NCBI GenBank assembly: GCA_028866275.1
Contig: JAGWIK010000004.1
Coordinates: 46,024-110,023 of the forward strand
Length of the DNA: 64,000 nucleotides
Origin: Alphaproteobacteria bacterium
Lineage (GTDB): Bacteria > Pseudomonadota > Alphaproteobacteria > UBA9219
Reading direction: 5' to 3'
Of the stretch, positions 34,957 through 44,067 are shown piece after piece. Under the pieces are notes generated by a model, which saw only the letters and a program-made list of their open reading frames with translations, was not told the origin of the DNA and did no database searches. The position numbers were made by a program, and so were the translations under genes. How positions within the stretch are numbered: position 1 is the first letter of the stretch; every line of letters starts with the position of its first letter.

Positions 34957-35448
34957 ATGAAACATAAAAGTCTCGATGATGCGGAATGCCCGATCGCCCG
35001 CAGTCTCGACCATGTCGGGGAATGGTGGAGCATATTGATTTTGCGCGAGGCCTATTACGGCGCGAAGAAATTCGACGAATTCCAGAAGGGCGTGGAAGGC
35101 ATCACACCTTCCACGCTGACGCGCCGCCTCAAACATCTGGTCGATACGGGCTTGTTCAAGCGGCACAGATACAGCGAAAAGCCGGAACGTTATGAATATG
35201 TGCTGACGAAGTGCGGACGCGATTTCTATCCGATCATGTGGACGTTGATGGAATGGGGAAACAAGTATTTCGCCCCCGAAGGCATTTTTATTCAGCTCAA
35301 AAATATCAAAACACGCAAAGCTGCCATCCCGTTCTTTGCCGACAGGAACACCGGCAAGGAAATGCTGCCGAAGGATTATCAAATCGCCCCGGGCCCGGCC
35401 GCAAGCGCCGCCCTTTATACGAAAATCGCTACATCCAAACAGGAGTGA
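34957..35448 (+). CDS. HxlR family transcriptional regulator (second paralogue)
   Basis: 163 residues. The winged helix start C-P-I-A-R-S-L-D-H-V-G-E-W-W-S-I-L-I-L-R-E is nearly identical to the first paralogue. F-D-E-F-Q-K-G-V-E-G-I-T-P-S-T-L-T-R-R-L holds the recognition helix. A strong AAAAGGAG site precedes the ATG. The stop overlaps the membrane fusion protein start (ATGA), so the regulator is cotranscribed with the pump it probably represses. Relief is likely by a toxic electrophile or phenolic, by analogy with the family. Confidence 0.93.
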   Translation: MKHKSLDDAECPIARSLDHVGEWWSILILREAYYGAKKFDEFQKGVEGITPSTLTRRLKHLVDTGLFKRHRYSEKPERYEYVLTKCGRDFYPIMWTLMEWGNKYFAPEGIFIQLKNIKTRKAAIPFFADRNTGKEMLPKDYQIAPGPAASAALYTKIATSKQE

Positions 35449-36542
35449 TGACCATGATTCGATCCCCACGACACAAAGGTACCGCCTTGGCTGTGCTTCT
35501 GCTTTTGCCGCTTGGCCTTGCCGCCTGCAAGCCCGACATTCAGGATCCGCGCCTAAGCCCGCCCCTTGTTATGTCCACAATGGCTTCGGAAGCGTCTCAA
35601 AACACCGAAAGCTTTACGGGTATTGTAAAAGCCCGTGTTCAAAGCGATCTTGGGTTCCGCGTGTCCGGCAAGATTATCCAAAGATTGGTGGATGTCGGAC
35701 AAACGGTGAAAGCCGGCCAACCCTTGATGCGGATTGATCCCGACGATCTGGCGCTTGCCATCACGACAAAACAGGAAGCCGTCGCCGCGGCCAAGGCGCG
35801 GGCTGTGCAGGCCATTGCGGACGAAGAACGTGACAGAATTCTGTCGCATATGAACGCGGTATCCAGACAAACCTATGAACAGGCGAAAGCCGCAGCTGAC
35901 AGCGCCCGCGCGCAAGTCGCGGCCGCCGAAGCACAGGCACAGATTGCCAGAAACCAAGGCGATTATTCGCTTCTGGTTGCCGATGCGGACGGTACGATTG
36001 TTGATACTCTGGCCGAACCGGGGCAGGTCGTGAGGGCGGGCCAGACGGTTATCAAACTGGCGCATGCTGGTCCGCGCGAGGCTTCCGTCGAACTGCCGGA
36101 AACCGTAAGGCCGGCCCCGGACTCCACGGCTCAGGCTATGCTTTACGGTAACAGCGCGACAGAAACCGTTCATTTGCGGCAATTGTCGGACGCCGCCAGC
36201 CTGGATACCCGTACCTTTGAGGCGCGCTATGTGCTTGATGGCGATATGGCGAATGCCCCGCTGGGCGCGACCGTTACGATTACTCTGGCTGCGCCCAAAT
36301 CAGGTGAAATGATGGAAGTACCATTAGGGGCGGTGACCGATGAAGGCAAAGGCCCGGGTGTATGGGTTATTACCGGTTCTTCGACTGTCGATTTCCATCC
36401 GGTTGAAATAGCTTCCCTGACCGAGGAAACAGCTTTGCTGAAAAGCGGCGTCAATGCTCAAGACAGGATTGTTGCGCTTGGAGCGCATCTTCTGCACGAA
36501 GGCGAGAAAGTACGTATGTCCGATGAAAAGGTGTCGCAATGA
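35448..36542 (+). CDS. RND efflux periplasmic adaptor (membrane fusion protein)
   Basis: 364 residues. It is a lipoprotein with Cys27 in L-G-L-A-A-C. A biotinyl-lipoyl half-motif V-S-G-K-I-I-Q-R-L-V-D-V-G-Q-T-V-K-A-G-Q-P is followed by a helical hairpin rich in Ala/Glu/Lys. The second lipoyl half is D-G-T-I-V-D-T-L-A-E-P-G-Q-V-V and a beta-barrel end follows. It couples the inner membrane pump encoded next to the outer membrane channel. Starts at 35448 and 35454 are both plausible. The end overlaps the permease gene by 4 bases. Confidence 0.93.
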   Translation: MTMIRSPRHKGTALAVLLLLPLGLAACKPDIQDPRLSPPLVMSTMASEASQNTESFTGIVKARVQSDLGFRVSGKIIQRLVDVGQTVKAGQPLMRIDPDDLALAITTKQEAVAAAKARAVQAIADEERDRILSHMNAVSRQTYEQAKAAADSARAQVAAAEAQAQIARNQGDYSLLVADADGTIVDTLAEPGQVVRAGQTVIKLAHAGPREASVELPETVRPAPDSTAQAMLYGNSATETVHLRQLSDAASLDTRTFEARYVLDGDMANAPLGATVTITLAAPKSGEMMEVPLGAVTDEGKGPGVWVITGSSTVDFHPVEIASLTEETALLKSGVNAQDRIVALGAHLLHEGEKVRMSDEKVSQ

Positions 36543-39500
36543 TCAACTTTAATCTCTCCGCATTTGCGGTTCGTGAACGTGCCATCACTTTATTCCTTCT
36601 GGTTGCGTTGTTGGGGGCGGGTATTTTTGCCTTCACCAAGCTTGGACGCGCCGAAGATCCGTCCTTCACTGTCAAAGTCATGACGGTCTCTGCCGTATGG
36701 CCGGGGGCGACGGCTCAGGAAATGCAGGATCTTGTTGCCGATCCTTTGGAGAAAAGGCTGCAGGAATTGCGCTGGTACGACCATGTGGATACTTATACAC
36801 GCCCCGGTTTTGCTTTGATGACTTTGTTTCTGAAAGACAATATGCCGCCAGCCGAGGTGCCCGAACAATTTTATCAGGCACGCAAGAAGCTGGGGGACGA
36901 AGCGCACGAACTTCCTTCCGGTGTCGCGGGTCCTTTCGTCAACGATGAATATTCAGATGTTACCTTTGCCCTTTATGCGCTGAAATCCAAAGGCTTGCCG
37001 CCGCGACAGCTGGTGCGCGAAGCCGAAGACCTGCGCGAAGATTTGTTGCATGTCGCCGGCGTGAAGAAGGTCGATATTTATGGCGAACGTCCGGAACGGA
37101 TATTCGTGGAATTTTCATATGCCCGCCTGACCAATCTGGGCATCAAGCCGCAGGATGTCTTCTCGGCATTGAATTCGCAGAACGCCGTCACGCCATCCGG
37201 CTCTATTGACACCAACGGCCCGCAGGTTTTTATCCGCATGAACGGAGCCTATGACGATCTGGACAAGATTAAAAACACCCCCATTGCCGCCAATGGCCGC
37301 GTTTTTAAATTGTCGGATATCGCCGATGTGAAGCGCGGTTATGAAGACCCCCCGACTTTTCTTATCCACAACAATGGCGAACCGGCGCTGGTGCTTGGCG
37401 TTGTCATGCGCAAGGGCTGGAATGGCCTTGTTCTGGGGAAATCCCTTGAACGTGAAGAAAAGAAAATTAGCGCATCCCTTCCCGTGGGTATCAGCTTCAC
37501 CAAAATTTCAGACCAGAGCAAAATCATCAAAGCCGCGATCGACGAATTCATGATGAAGTTCATGGTTGCCCTTGGCGTCGTCATGTTGGTCAGCCTGTTA
37601 AGCATGGGGTGGAGGGTCGGCATCGTTGTCGCCGCCGCTGTTCCCCTGACCTTGGCGATTGTTATGGTGATTATGCTGGGAACGGGCCGCGATCTGGACC
37701 GCATCACGCTCGGCTCTCTGATCATTGCGCTGGGGCTTTTGGTCGATGACGCCATCATTGCCATCGAAACGATGGTCGTCAGGCTTGAAGAAGGCTTCGA
37801 CAAGATCAAGGCGGCATCCTATGCGTGGAGCCATACCGCCGCGCCGATGTTTTCAGGCACGCTGGTCACGATCATCGGGTTTCTGCCCATCGGGTTCGCG
37901 CGTTCGACGGCAGGGGAATATGCAGGCAATATTTTCTGGATTGTCGGCTATGCGCTTCTGACTTCGTGGGTGGTCGCGGTTTATTTCACGCCTTATTTAG
38001 GCGTCAAATTGCTGCCGGAAATCAAAAAGATCGAAGGCGGTCACGCGGCCATCTACAACACGCCGAACTATAACCGCTTCCGCCAGATGGTGGTTTGGGC
38101 CGTCGACCATAAAAAGAAGGTTGCCCTCATGGTGCTTGGCTTGTTTCTGCTTGCCGGTTTTGGCATGGGATCCGTCAAACAGCAATTCTTCCCCAGCTCG
38201 GACAGATCGGAAGTTCTGACCGAAGTGCAGCTGCCCGAAGGCTCGAGCATCGAAGCGACCAAAGCAGCCGTCAGCAAGGTAGAAAAATGGCTGGCGCAAC
38301 AACCCGAAGCGCAAACAGTAGGCGCCTATATCGGCGGCGGCGCACCGCGCTTCTTTCTGGCCTATAACCCGGAACTGCCCGATCCTTCCTTTGCCAAGAT
38401 CATCATTCGCACGCCGGATGACAAAGCGCGCGACCGGTTGATCTGGAATTTCCGCAAAGCAATCGTTGCGGGGCTGGCGCCAGAGGCGCATGTGCGCGTT
38501 TCGCAATTCGTCTTTGGCCCCTACAGCCTGTACCCCGTCGTTTTCCGGGTCATGGGGCCGGATTCCGGCAAATTGCGCGATATCGCCGATCAGGTCGAAG
38601 CGGTCATGCGTGATAATCCCCACACGCGCGAAATTAATCAGGATTGGGGGGAACGCGTGCCGCAAGTGCATTTCACCTTTGATCAGGCGCGGTTGAGTTC
38701 GATCGGCTTGACCCCGCACGATGCGGCGCAACAGTTGCAATTTCTTCTGAATGGCGTTCCCGTGACGCAAGTGCGCGAAGATATCAGATCGGTCGAAGTC
38801 GTGGCGCGCAGCAACAGCGCCAGTCGATTGGATCCGGCCAAGCTGGCCAGCCTGACTTTAACCAGTCATGATGGCCATCTGATACCCTTAAGCCAAGTCG
38901 GGCATGTCGATATCCGCGAAGAAGATCCCATCTTGCGCAGGCGCGATCGCACGCCGACTATCGATGTGCGCTGCGATATCGCCGAAGGGCTGCAACCTCC
39001 GCAGGTTTCGACCGAAATATCCAAAGCCTTGCAGCCGATCATCGCAAAATTGCCGCCAGGCTATCGGATCGAAGCTGGCGGTAACATAGAAGACTCGGCA
39101 AAAGCCAACAAAGCCTTGGCGCCGATCTTCCCGATTATGATCGTGCTGACCCTGTTTGTGATTGTGGTGCAGGTGCGTTCGCTTTCCATGATGGCGATGG
39201 TGTTTCTGACGGGGCCTCTGGGTTTGATCGGTACTGTTCCCGTCTTGCTTTTGTTCCACCAACCATTCGGGTTCAACGCCATTCTCGGGTTAATTGGACT
39301 TTCCGGGATCTTGATGAGAAACACGCTCATTCTGATCGGCCAGATTCAGCACAACCAGTCAGAAGGGCTTGATCCCTATCATGCCGTTATCGAAGCAACC
39401 GTGCAGCGGTCGCGGCCTGTTATCCTTACCGCCTTGGCGGCGGCGTTGGCTTTCATTCCGCTGACGCACTCGGTTTTCTGGGGATCGATGGCCTACACGC

Positions 39501-39613
39501 TGATCGGCGGCACAGTTGGAGGCACAGGGCTTATCCTGTTCTTCCTGCCTGCGCTTTATGCGTTGTGGTTTAAGATCAAGCCGGTTCCCTCAACGCAACC
39601 CGATAAAGTTTGA
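36539..39613 (+). CDS. RND efflux transporter permease
   Basis: 1024 residues, the usual 12-helix RND size. A first helix lies near residues 13-30, two large periplasmic loops follow, and helix 4 contains G-L-L-V-D-D-A-I-I-A-I-E, the proton-relay aspartates. The C-terminal repeat has G-L-I-G-L-S-G-I-L-M-R-N-T. Sequence style fits the hydrophobe/amphiphile multidrug class rather than the heavy-metal class. With the adaptor, HxlR and NodT genes it forms a full tripartite pump. Confidence 0.95.
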   Translation: MINFNLSAFAVRERAITLFLLVALLGAGIFAFTKLGRAEDPSFTVKVMTVSAVWPGATAQEMQDLVADPLEKRLQELRWYDHVDTYTRPGFALMTLFLKDNMPPAEVPEQFYQARKKLGDEAHELPSGVAGPFVNDEYSDVTFALYALKSKGLPPRQLVREAEDLREDLLHVAGVKKVDIYGERPERIFVEFSYARLTNLGIKPQDVFSALNSQNAVTPSGSIDTNGPQVFIRMNGAYDDLDKIKNTPIAANGRVFKLSDIADVKRGYEDPPTFLIHNNGEPALVLGVVMRKGWNGLVLGKSLEREEKKISASLPVGISFTKISDQSKIIKAAIDEFMMKFMVALGVVMLVSLLSMGWRVGIVVAAAVPLTLAIVMVIMLGTGRDLDRITLGSLIIALGLLVDDAIIAIETMVVRLEEGFDKIKAASYAWSHTAAPMFSGTLVTIIGFLPIGFARSTAGEYAGNIFWIVGYALLTSWVVAVYFTPYLGVKLLPEIKKIEGGHAAIYNTPNYNRFRQMVVWAVDHKKKVALMVLGLFLLAGFGMGSVKQQFFPSSDRSEVLTEVQLPEGSSIEATKAAVSKVEKWLAQQPEAQTVGAYIGGGAPRFFLAYNPELPDPSFAKIIIRTPDDKARDRLIWNFRKAIVAGLAPEAHVRVSQFVFGPYSLYPVVFRVMGPDSGKLRDIADQVEAVMRDNPHTREINQDWGERVPQVHFTFDQARLSSIGLTPHDAAQQLQFLLNGVPVTQVREDIRSVEVVARSNSASRLDPAKLASLTLTSHDGHLIPLSQVGHVDIREEDPILRRRDRTPTIDVRCDIAEGLQPPQVSTEISKALQPIIAKLPPGYRIEAGGNIEDSAKANKALAPIFPIMIVLTLFVIVVQVRSLSMMAMVFLTGPLGLIGTVPVLLLFHQPFGFNAILGLIGLSGILMRNTLILIGQIQHNQSEGLDPYHAVIEATVQRSRPVILTALAAALAFIPLTHSVFWGSMAYTLIGGTVGGTGLILFFLPALYALWFKIKPVPSTQPDKV

Positions 39614-39648
39614 GGGCTTCATGTCTGGCGAAGAAAAAAGGCCAAGGC

Positions 39649-39675
39649 GCGGCCACCAAGATTCTTGGTGGCCGC
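39649..39675. terminator. Perfect 12-bp hairpin between convergent genes
   Basis: GCGGCCACCAAG - ATT - CTTGGTGGCCGC forms a perfect stem 36 bases after the RND stop. No T run follows on either side, so it may be a bidirectional transcript-end or stability hairpin rather than a classic intrinsic terminator. Confidence 0.6.
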
Positions 39676-39730
39676 CGGCGGGTTGGCAATTGTAACCCAT
39701 TTTGGCGACATTCGCGGGGAGAACGTCAGG

Positions 39731-40567
39731 TCATTTCCTGATTTTGCTTGATTTCAAAAGAGACTTAACTCGCTTTATATCTTCAGGCGTTGCCGGATTA
39801 TAGATGACAAGAGTAAGATCAGGGCGACCATCGACGGCAAAAGCCGAATGTTCCATCGTAAGAATCCCGGCAATCGGGTGGCGCAGTTTCTTGGTGCCTT
39901 CGCCGTGATCGCGCACTTCGTTACTTCTCCACATTCTGGCGAATTCCGGGCTTGAACGACTTAACTCATCGACCAGCGCCGTTACATTCTCAGTCGCTCC
40001 GGCACGCGCCGTTTCCACCCGGAATGCCGCGACGACAAAACGCGCGACGCTTTCCCAATCCGGTTGTGCAGAACGGACGCGGGAATTAGAAAATATGAGT
40101 CTCAGAATATTGCGTTGTGAGGGTTCAAGATTGTCGTAATCGCCCAGCACCACGGATGCGGCGCGGTTCCATGCGACGATGTCCCATGTGGCGGTTCTTA
40201 TGAAGGCCGGACTGACCTCCAGAGTATCCAGAACACGTTGCAGGCGCGGCGTTATTCCTTGAACCGTCTTATAACGGGCTTCCGGCGGTCGACCCAGGGC
40301 GAGCAAAAATAAATGTTCGTGCTCAATGTCGGTGAGCATCAAGGCGCGGGATATGCGATTAAGAACGTCGGGCGATGGTGCGCCACCGCGTCCTTGTTCC
40401 AGCCATGTGTACCATGTCGGGCTAACATTGGCCCGTTGCGCCACTTCCTCGCGGCGGAGGCCCGGTGTTCTCCTGCGCTTGGTCGAAAAGCCGAACGCGG
40501 CAGGATCGAGCTTCGTGCGTCGATCCATCAGATATGCGCCCAGCTTGTTTTCTTCAGCTTTCGGCAT
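39731..40567 (-). CDS. XRE/MmyB-type transcriptional regulator
   Basis: 278 residues. An N-terminal helix-turn-helix has R-T-P-G-L-R-R-E-E-V-A-Q-R-A-N-V-S-P-T-W-Y-T-W-L-E-Q-G-R. It is followed by the MmyB ligand-binding fold, seen as P-A-F-I-R-T-A-T-W-D-I-V-A-W-N-R-A-A and a C-terminal L-T-L-V-I-Y-N-P-A-T. MmyB-type regulators bind fatty-acid-like ligands in a PAS-like domain. It is divergent from the epimerase-like gene at 40671 over a perfect 16-bp palindrome, so it probably controls that gene. Confidence 0.9.
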   Translation of the reverse strand: MPKAEENKLGAYLMDRRTKLDPAAFGFSTKRRRTPGLRREEVAQRANVSPTWYTWLEQGRGGAPSPDVLNRISRALMLTDIEHEHLFLLALGRPPEARYKTVQGITPRLQRVLDTLEVSPAFIRTATWDIVAWNRAASVVLGDYDNLEPSQRNILRLIFSNSRVRSAQPDWESVARFVVAAFRVETARAGATENVTALVDELSRSSPEFARMWRSNEVRDHGEGTKKLRHPIAGILTMEHSAFAVDGRPDLTLVIYNPATPEDIKRVKSLLKSSKIRK

Positions 40568-40582
40568 GATACCCTGTTAGTT

Positions 40583-40598
40583 ATTATACCGGTATAAT
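40583..40598. promoter_or_regulatory. 16-bp palindrome, putative MmyB operator
   Basis: ATTATACC|GGTATAAT is a perfect symmetric 16-mer. It is 16 bases upstream of the regulator start on one side and 73 bases before the epimerase-like gene on the other. The TATAAT half could also serve as a -10 element, so binding would block transcription. Confidence 0.65.
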
Positions 40599-40670
40599 GT
40601 CACTACTTTTACTTAATATAGCACAGGCCGATAATGCCTTCACGGACATTATCAAACTGGAGGATCGAAC

Positions 40671-41549
40671 ATGCGCGTTTTCATCACCGGCGCAACCGGG
40701 TTTGTCGGCTCTGCTGTTACCAAGGAACTGATCGCGGCCGGTCATAAAGTCTTGGGCATGGCTCGCTCCGATGAAGGCCTTCAATCCTTGAAGGCGATTG
40801 GAGCCGACGTTCATCGTGGTTCGCTTGAAGACCTCGATAGTCTGAAAAGCGGCGCTGCGGCGGCGGATGCCGTTATCCATCTTGGTTTTATTCATGACTT
40901 CTCGAAATTCGTAGAGAACTGCCAGATCGACAAACGTGCGATAGAAGCTATGGGTTCCGTTCTTGCTGGTTCGGATAAACCTTTGATTGTCACATCTGGA
41001 TTGGCTGGTCTGGGAGCGCCGGGACGGTTGGCAACCGAAGACGATGAAGTTCCGCCCGGTTTTCCATATCCTCGCGTATCGGAACAAACAGCTCTTGGGT
41101 TAAAAGATGTCAAAGCTGCGGTGGTGCGTCTACCGCAGGTTCACAATACCGTTAAGCAAGGGTTTGTCAGTTATCTTATCCGGAATGTACGCGAAAAAGG
41201 CGTGTCGGCCTATGTAGGCGATGGACAAATCCGTTGGGCGGCGGCGCATGTATCGGATGTCGCGCATCTTTACAGGCTCGTTCTTGAGAAGCGTGAAGGC
41301 GGCGTACGGTATCACGCCGTGGCCGAAGAAGGCGTGTCGATGCGCGATATTGCCGAAGCTATCGGGCGAGGCTTGAACGTGCCGGTGAAATCAGTAACGC
41401 CGGAAGAAGCGCAAACTTATCTCGGATGGTTGGCAATGTTCGCGAGTCAGGACATTACGGCCTCAAGCGTCATCACACGCAAGAAGTTAGGATGGAATCC
41501 GACCGGGCCAGGACTAATCGCCGATCTTGACCAAATGAAATACGGATAG
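40671..41549 (+). CDS. Atypical SDR/NAD-dependent epimerase-like protein
   Basis: 292 residues. The extended SDR nucleotide motif T-G-A-T-G-F-V-G opens the protein, followed by M-A-R-S and the acidic end of the second strand. A classical YxxxK is replaced around Y-P-R-V-S, as in NmrA-like and other atypical SDRs. The C-terminal portion includes V-S-D-V-A-H-L-Y-R-L, a common epimerase-family helix. The substrate is unknown. A good GGAGG-like site precedes the ATG. Divergence from the MmyB-type gene suggests it is that regulator's target. Confidence 0.85.
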   Translation: MRVFITGATGFVGSAVTKELIAAGHKVLGMARSDEGLQSLKAIGADVHRGSLEDLDSLKSGAAAADAVIHLGFIHDFSKFVENCQIDKRAIEAMGSVLAGSDKPLIVTSGLAGLGAPGRLATEDDEVPPGFPYPRVSEQTALGLKDVKAAVVRLPQVHNTVKQGFVSYLIRNVREKGVSAYVGDGQIRWAAAHVSDVAHLYRLVLEKREGGVRYHAVAEEGVSMRDIAEAIGRGLNVPVKSVTPEEAQTYLGWLAMFASQDITASSVITRKKLGWNPTGPGLIADLDQMKYG

Positions 41550-41606
41550 GTAAAGCGGGTATAGAGGTGGGTAATTTGGACGATCAGGTGCGCGATATGC
41601 GACAAG

Positions 41607-42191
41607 CTATTTTGCCGGGCGTGATCCAAGTATCAGAACATCAACCAGTCTTCTGGCGCTTTTTTCCCAATCTGGCGTATCGCCAATACTGGCCACGCCG
41701 AGCAAGGCGCGCAGAAAATCAACGGCATCTAAATCTTCGCGTATATCACCGCTATCTATTCCACGCTTCACCAGCAGGCGCACGGCAGCCCAAATGCCCG
41801 CGTGGGTTGGCTCCAGAATCTTCTTCGGATCACCGACTAGTATTGTTAGTGCAGGCACGATGATTTTCTTTTCGACAATATGGTCAACAAAAAGCATCAT
41901 CCATGCGCGCAAGGCTTCGACGGGTGGTAACGTGCGTGCAAATTCCTGAGCCGCCAGTGCCAGTTTTTCCGTTGTGTCGCGATAGACGGCAGATAAGAGG
42001 TCTTCGCGCGAAGGAAAATGACGGTAAAGCGTCCCCGGGCCAACGCCCGCTTGTTTTGCGATGTCGTCGAGGCTGGCATCTGCCCCCGATTTTTTGAACA
42101 CCTTTTTGGCGATCTCCAGAATACGATCACGGTTCTGCCGGGCATCGGCGCGCGGTTTGCGCGGTGCGGAGGATGGTTTTTGCTTAGCCAC
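41607..42191 (-). CDS. TetR family transcriptional regulator
   Basis: 194 residues from GTG 42191, which follows an AAGGA-like site; longer readings begin inside the operator region. The N-terminal helix-turn-helix is S-L-D-D-I-A-K-Q-A-G-V-G-P-G-T-L-Y-R-H-F-P. The C-terminal ligand domain is typical of the SmvR/RutR-like group in length. It is divergent from the SDR at 42281, and the gap contains two similar 15-bp palindromes. It most likely represses that SDR and itself. Confidence 0.9.
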   Translation of the reverse strand: MAKQKPSSAPRKPRADARQNRDRILEIAKKVFKKSGADASLDDIAKQAGVGPGTLYRHFPSREDLLSAVYRDTTEKLALAAQEFARTLPPVEALRAWMMLFVDHIVEKKIIVPALTILVGDPKKILEPTHAGIWAAVRLLVKRGIDSGDIREDLDAVDFLRALLGVASIGDTPDWEKSARRLVDVLILGSRPAK

Positions 42192-42207
42192 GAATAGTCC
42201 TTGCAAG

Positions 42208-42222
42208 CGGAGAATGTCTCCG
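42208..42222. promoter_or_regulatory. TetR operator candidate, site 1
   Basis: CGGAGA-ATG-TCTCCG is a perfect inverted repeat close to the TetR start. A sister site lies 31 bases further, about three helical turns. Confidence 0.65.
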
Positions 42223-42238
42223 GTAAATATATTGAAAA

Positions 42239-42253
42239 TGGAGTATATCTCCG
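42239..42253. promoter_or_regulatory. TetR operator candidate, site 2
   Basis: TGGAGTATATCTCCG matches site 1 in its GGAG and CTCCG ends with the same spacing. It lies 27 bases before the SDR ATG, where it could cover the -10 region. Confidence 0.6.
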
Positions 42254-42280
42254 TTTCAAAAATCATTCAAGGAGAAGCCC

Positions 42281-43021
42281 ATGAAAATAGCAATAATTAC
42301 CGGCGGAAATCGTGGTGTTGGCAAGAACACGGCACTGACGCTGGCCAAGCGCGGGGTGGGCGTTATTCTTACCTATAACAGCAATCGAGCCGAAGCCTCG
42401 GCTGTCGCGGCACAGATCAAGGAAGGTGGCGGCAAAGCCGTTGCGCTTCAGCTTGATGTTACCCGGATCAAATCATTCAAGGATTTTGGAAAGCTGGTTG
42501 CAGAGGTTTTAGAAAAAGAATGGGGCCAGAAGACATTCAATTACCTCATCAATAATGCCGGTATTGCACAGCGCACACCAATCAAAGATGTGACCGAAGA
42601 ACAGTTCGACGGCTTGGTTGATGTTCATTTCAAGGGCGTGTTTTTCCTGACACAAGAACTCCTCCAGCTTATGGCAGACGGTGGCCACGTTATTTTCATT
42701 TCATCAGCCTTAACGCGAGTGACTTACCCTGCGGGTGTTGCGGTTTATGCTGCAGTTAAGGGCGCGATTGAGGTTTTGACGCGATATATAGCCTCTGAAT
42801 TTGCCGGACGAAAAATTCGCGCTAACTGTATCGCTCCGGGCGCGCTGGATACCGATTTTGGCGGCGGTCGAACGGATGAGCAAAGAAAGGCTATTGGCTC
42901 GCATGTCTTGGCGGGTCGTATTGGACTTGCCGACGATATTGGCCCTGTGATCGCCTCTCTTCTTTCCGACGATAATGCTTGGATCAATGCGCAAAGGATT
43001 GAAGCCTCTGGCGGCATGTAA
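42281..43021 (+). CDS. Short-chain dehydrogenase/reductase
   Basis: 246 residues. I-T-G-G-N-R-G-V-G, N-N-A-G, the Ser in I-F-I-S-S-A-L and Y-A-A-V-K form a complete classical SDR active site. The C-terminal region carries I-A-P-G-A-L-D-T-D-F-G-G-G and ends A-S-G-G-M. An AAGGAG site precedes the ATG. It is in line with the next oxidoreductase gene (40-base gap) and is probably TetR-controlled. Confidence 0.92.
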   Translation: MKIAIITGGNRGVGKNTALTLAKRGVGVILTYNSNRAEASAVAAQIKEGGGKAVALQLDVTRIKSFKDFGKLVAEVLEKEWGQKTFNYLINNAGIAQRTPIKDVTEEQFDGLVDVHFKGVFFLTQELLQLMADGGHVIFISSALTRVTYPAGVAVYAAVKGAIEVLTRYIASEFAGRKIRANCIAPGALDTDFGGGRTDEQRKAIGSHVLAGRIGLADDIGPVIASLLSDDNAWINAQRIEASGGM

Positions 43022-43061
43022 AGAATTTGCGGGTAAAACAACTTTAACTAAGGGGTGTGCA

Positions 43062-43976
43062 ATGACGAAAACAGAGGCCAAGGCTTATGTGGTAACTGGC
43101 CCCACTTCCGGGATTGGTCGTGTTACCGCGCTAGAGTTAGCCAAGCATGGCACGGTTGTACTGGTTGGGCGTGACCCCAAAAAACTGGATGAGTTAAAGA
43201 AAGTCATCGAGAAAAATGGTCGGAGCGCTCTCGCGATCCAATGTGATCTTCAAGAAATTGCAAGTGTACGAAAGGCGGCCAAGGAGATTACGGCACTCAA
43301 TTTACCGATTGCTGGCCTTCTGAATAACGCGGGCGTTTTGCAACCGAAACCTACAAAAAATTCCCTCGGGTGGGATACGACATTCACGACCAACCATTTA
43401 GGCGCATTCGCCTTAACTGAGGAACTTGCTTCCCATTTGCCAGATGGGGCCAGTGTGGTCTTTATTGCTTCGGCGCTCGAAGATCCTGAACGTAAACCGG
43501 CCAAGGTTATGGGAATGCGCGGCGGTCGTTTCCTTTCCATCGAAGCAAGTGCTCGTGGTGAGTGGAGACCCGGCGGATGTAAAATCCCGGGCATTGACGC
43601 TTATGCGACGTCCAAACAATGCAGCCTTGCAAGCGTCTTTGCGCTCGCCAGAGAAAATTCAAGACTCCGTTTTAACGCTGTCGAACCGGGAATAAACCCC
43701 TCCACAGGTTTGGGTGGTGCTAACGCATTTATGCGCTTTGTTTTTGGTCAAATTATTACGCGGTTACCGCCGTTCAGCCAATACAGATCGACCCCAGAGC
43801 GTGCTGCACAGGTGATAACGAGGGTGCTTACTGATCCGTCCACGGCAACCGGCATATATTTTGACGAAAAAGGGCAGCCGATGTCTCCTTCCCAGCTTGT
43901 ACAGGATACAAAGTTTCAAGACAGGGTCGTTGTAAACACGCGTGCGTTTCTTTCTCCAATTCTGGGAATTTCATGA
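43062..43976 (+). CDS. SDR oxidoreductase, retinol dehydrogenase/WW-domain oxidoreductase-like
   Basis: 304 residues. It shows T-G-P-T-S-G-I-G, the second-strand G-R-D-P-K-K-L, L-L-N-N-A-G-V-L and the catalytic Y-A-T-S-K within an extended loop. It resembles the broad retinol-dehydrogenase/protochlorophyllide reductase-like SDR group; no specific substrate can be given. The ATG follows a GGGGTG site. The base composition is visibly poorer in G and C than the tol/ruv region, which suggests acquisition. Confidence 0.9.
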   Translation: MTKTEAKAYVVTGPTSGIGRVTALELAKHGTVVLVGRDPKKLDELKKVIEKNGRSALAIQCDLQEIASVRKAAKEITALNLPIAGLLNNAGVLQPKPTKNSLGWDTTFTTNHLGAFALTEELASHLPDGASVVFIASALEDPERKPAKVMGMRGGRFLSIEASARGEWRPGGCKIPGIDAYATSKQCSLASVFALARENSRLRFNAVEPGINPSTGLGGANAFMRFVFGQIITRLPPFSQYRSTPERAAQVITRVLTDPSTATGIYFDEKGQPMSPSQLVQDTKFQDRVVVNTRAFLSPILGIS

Positions 43977-44067
43977 GTTCGGGCAAGCAATGCAGCCTTT
44001 CATTCTTAGAAATTGCACAAAACTTATTGGCGAAAGGCTGTCAGGCCCGAAGCTTGCTTCATGAAGA

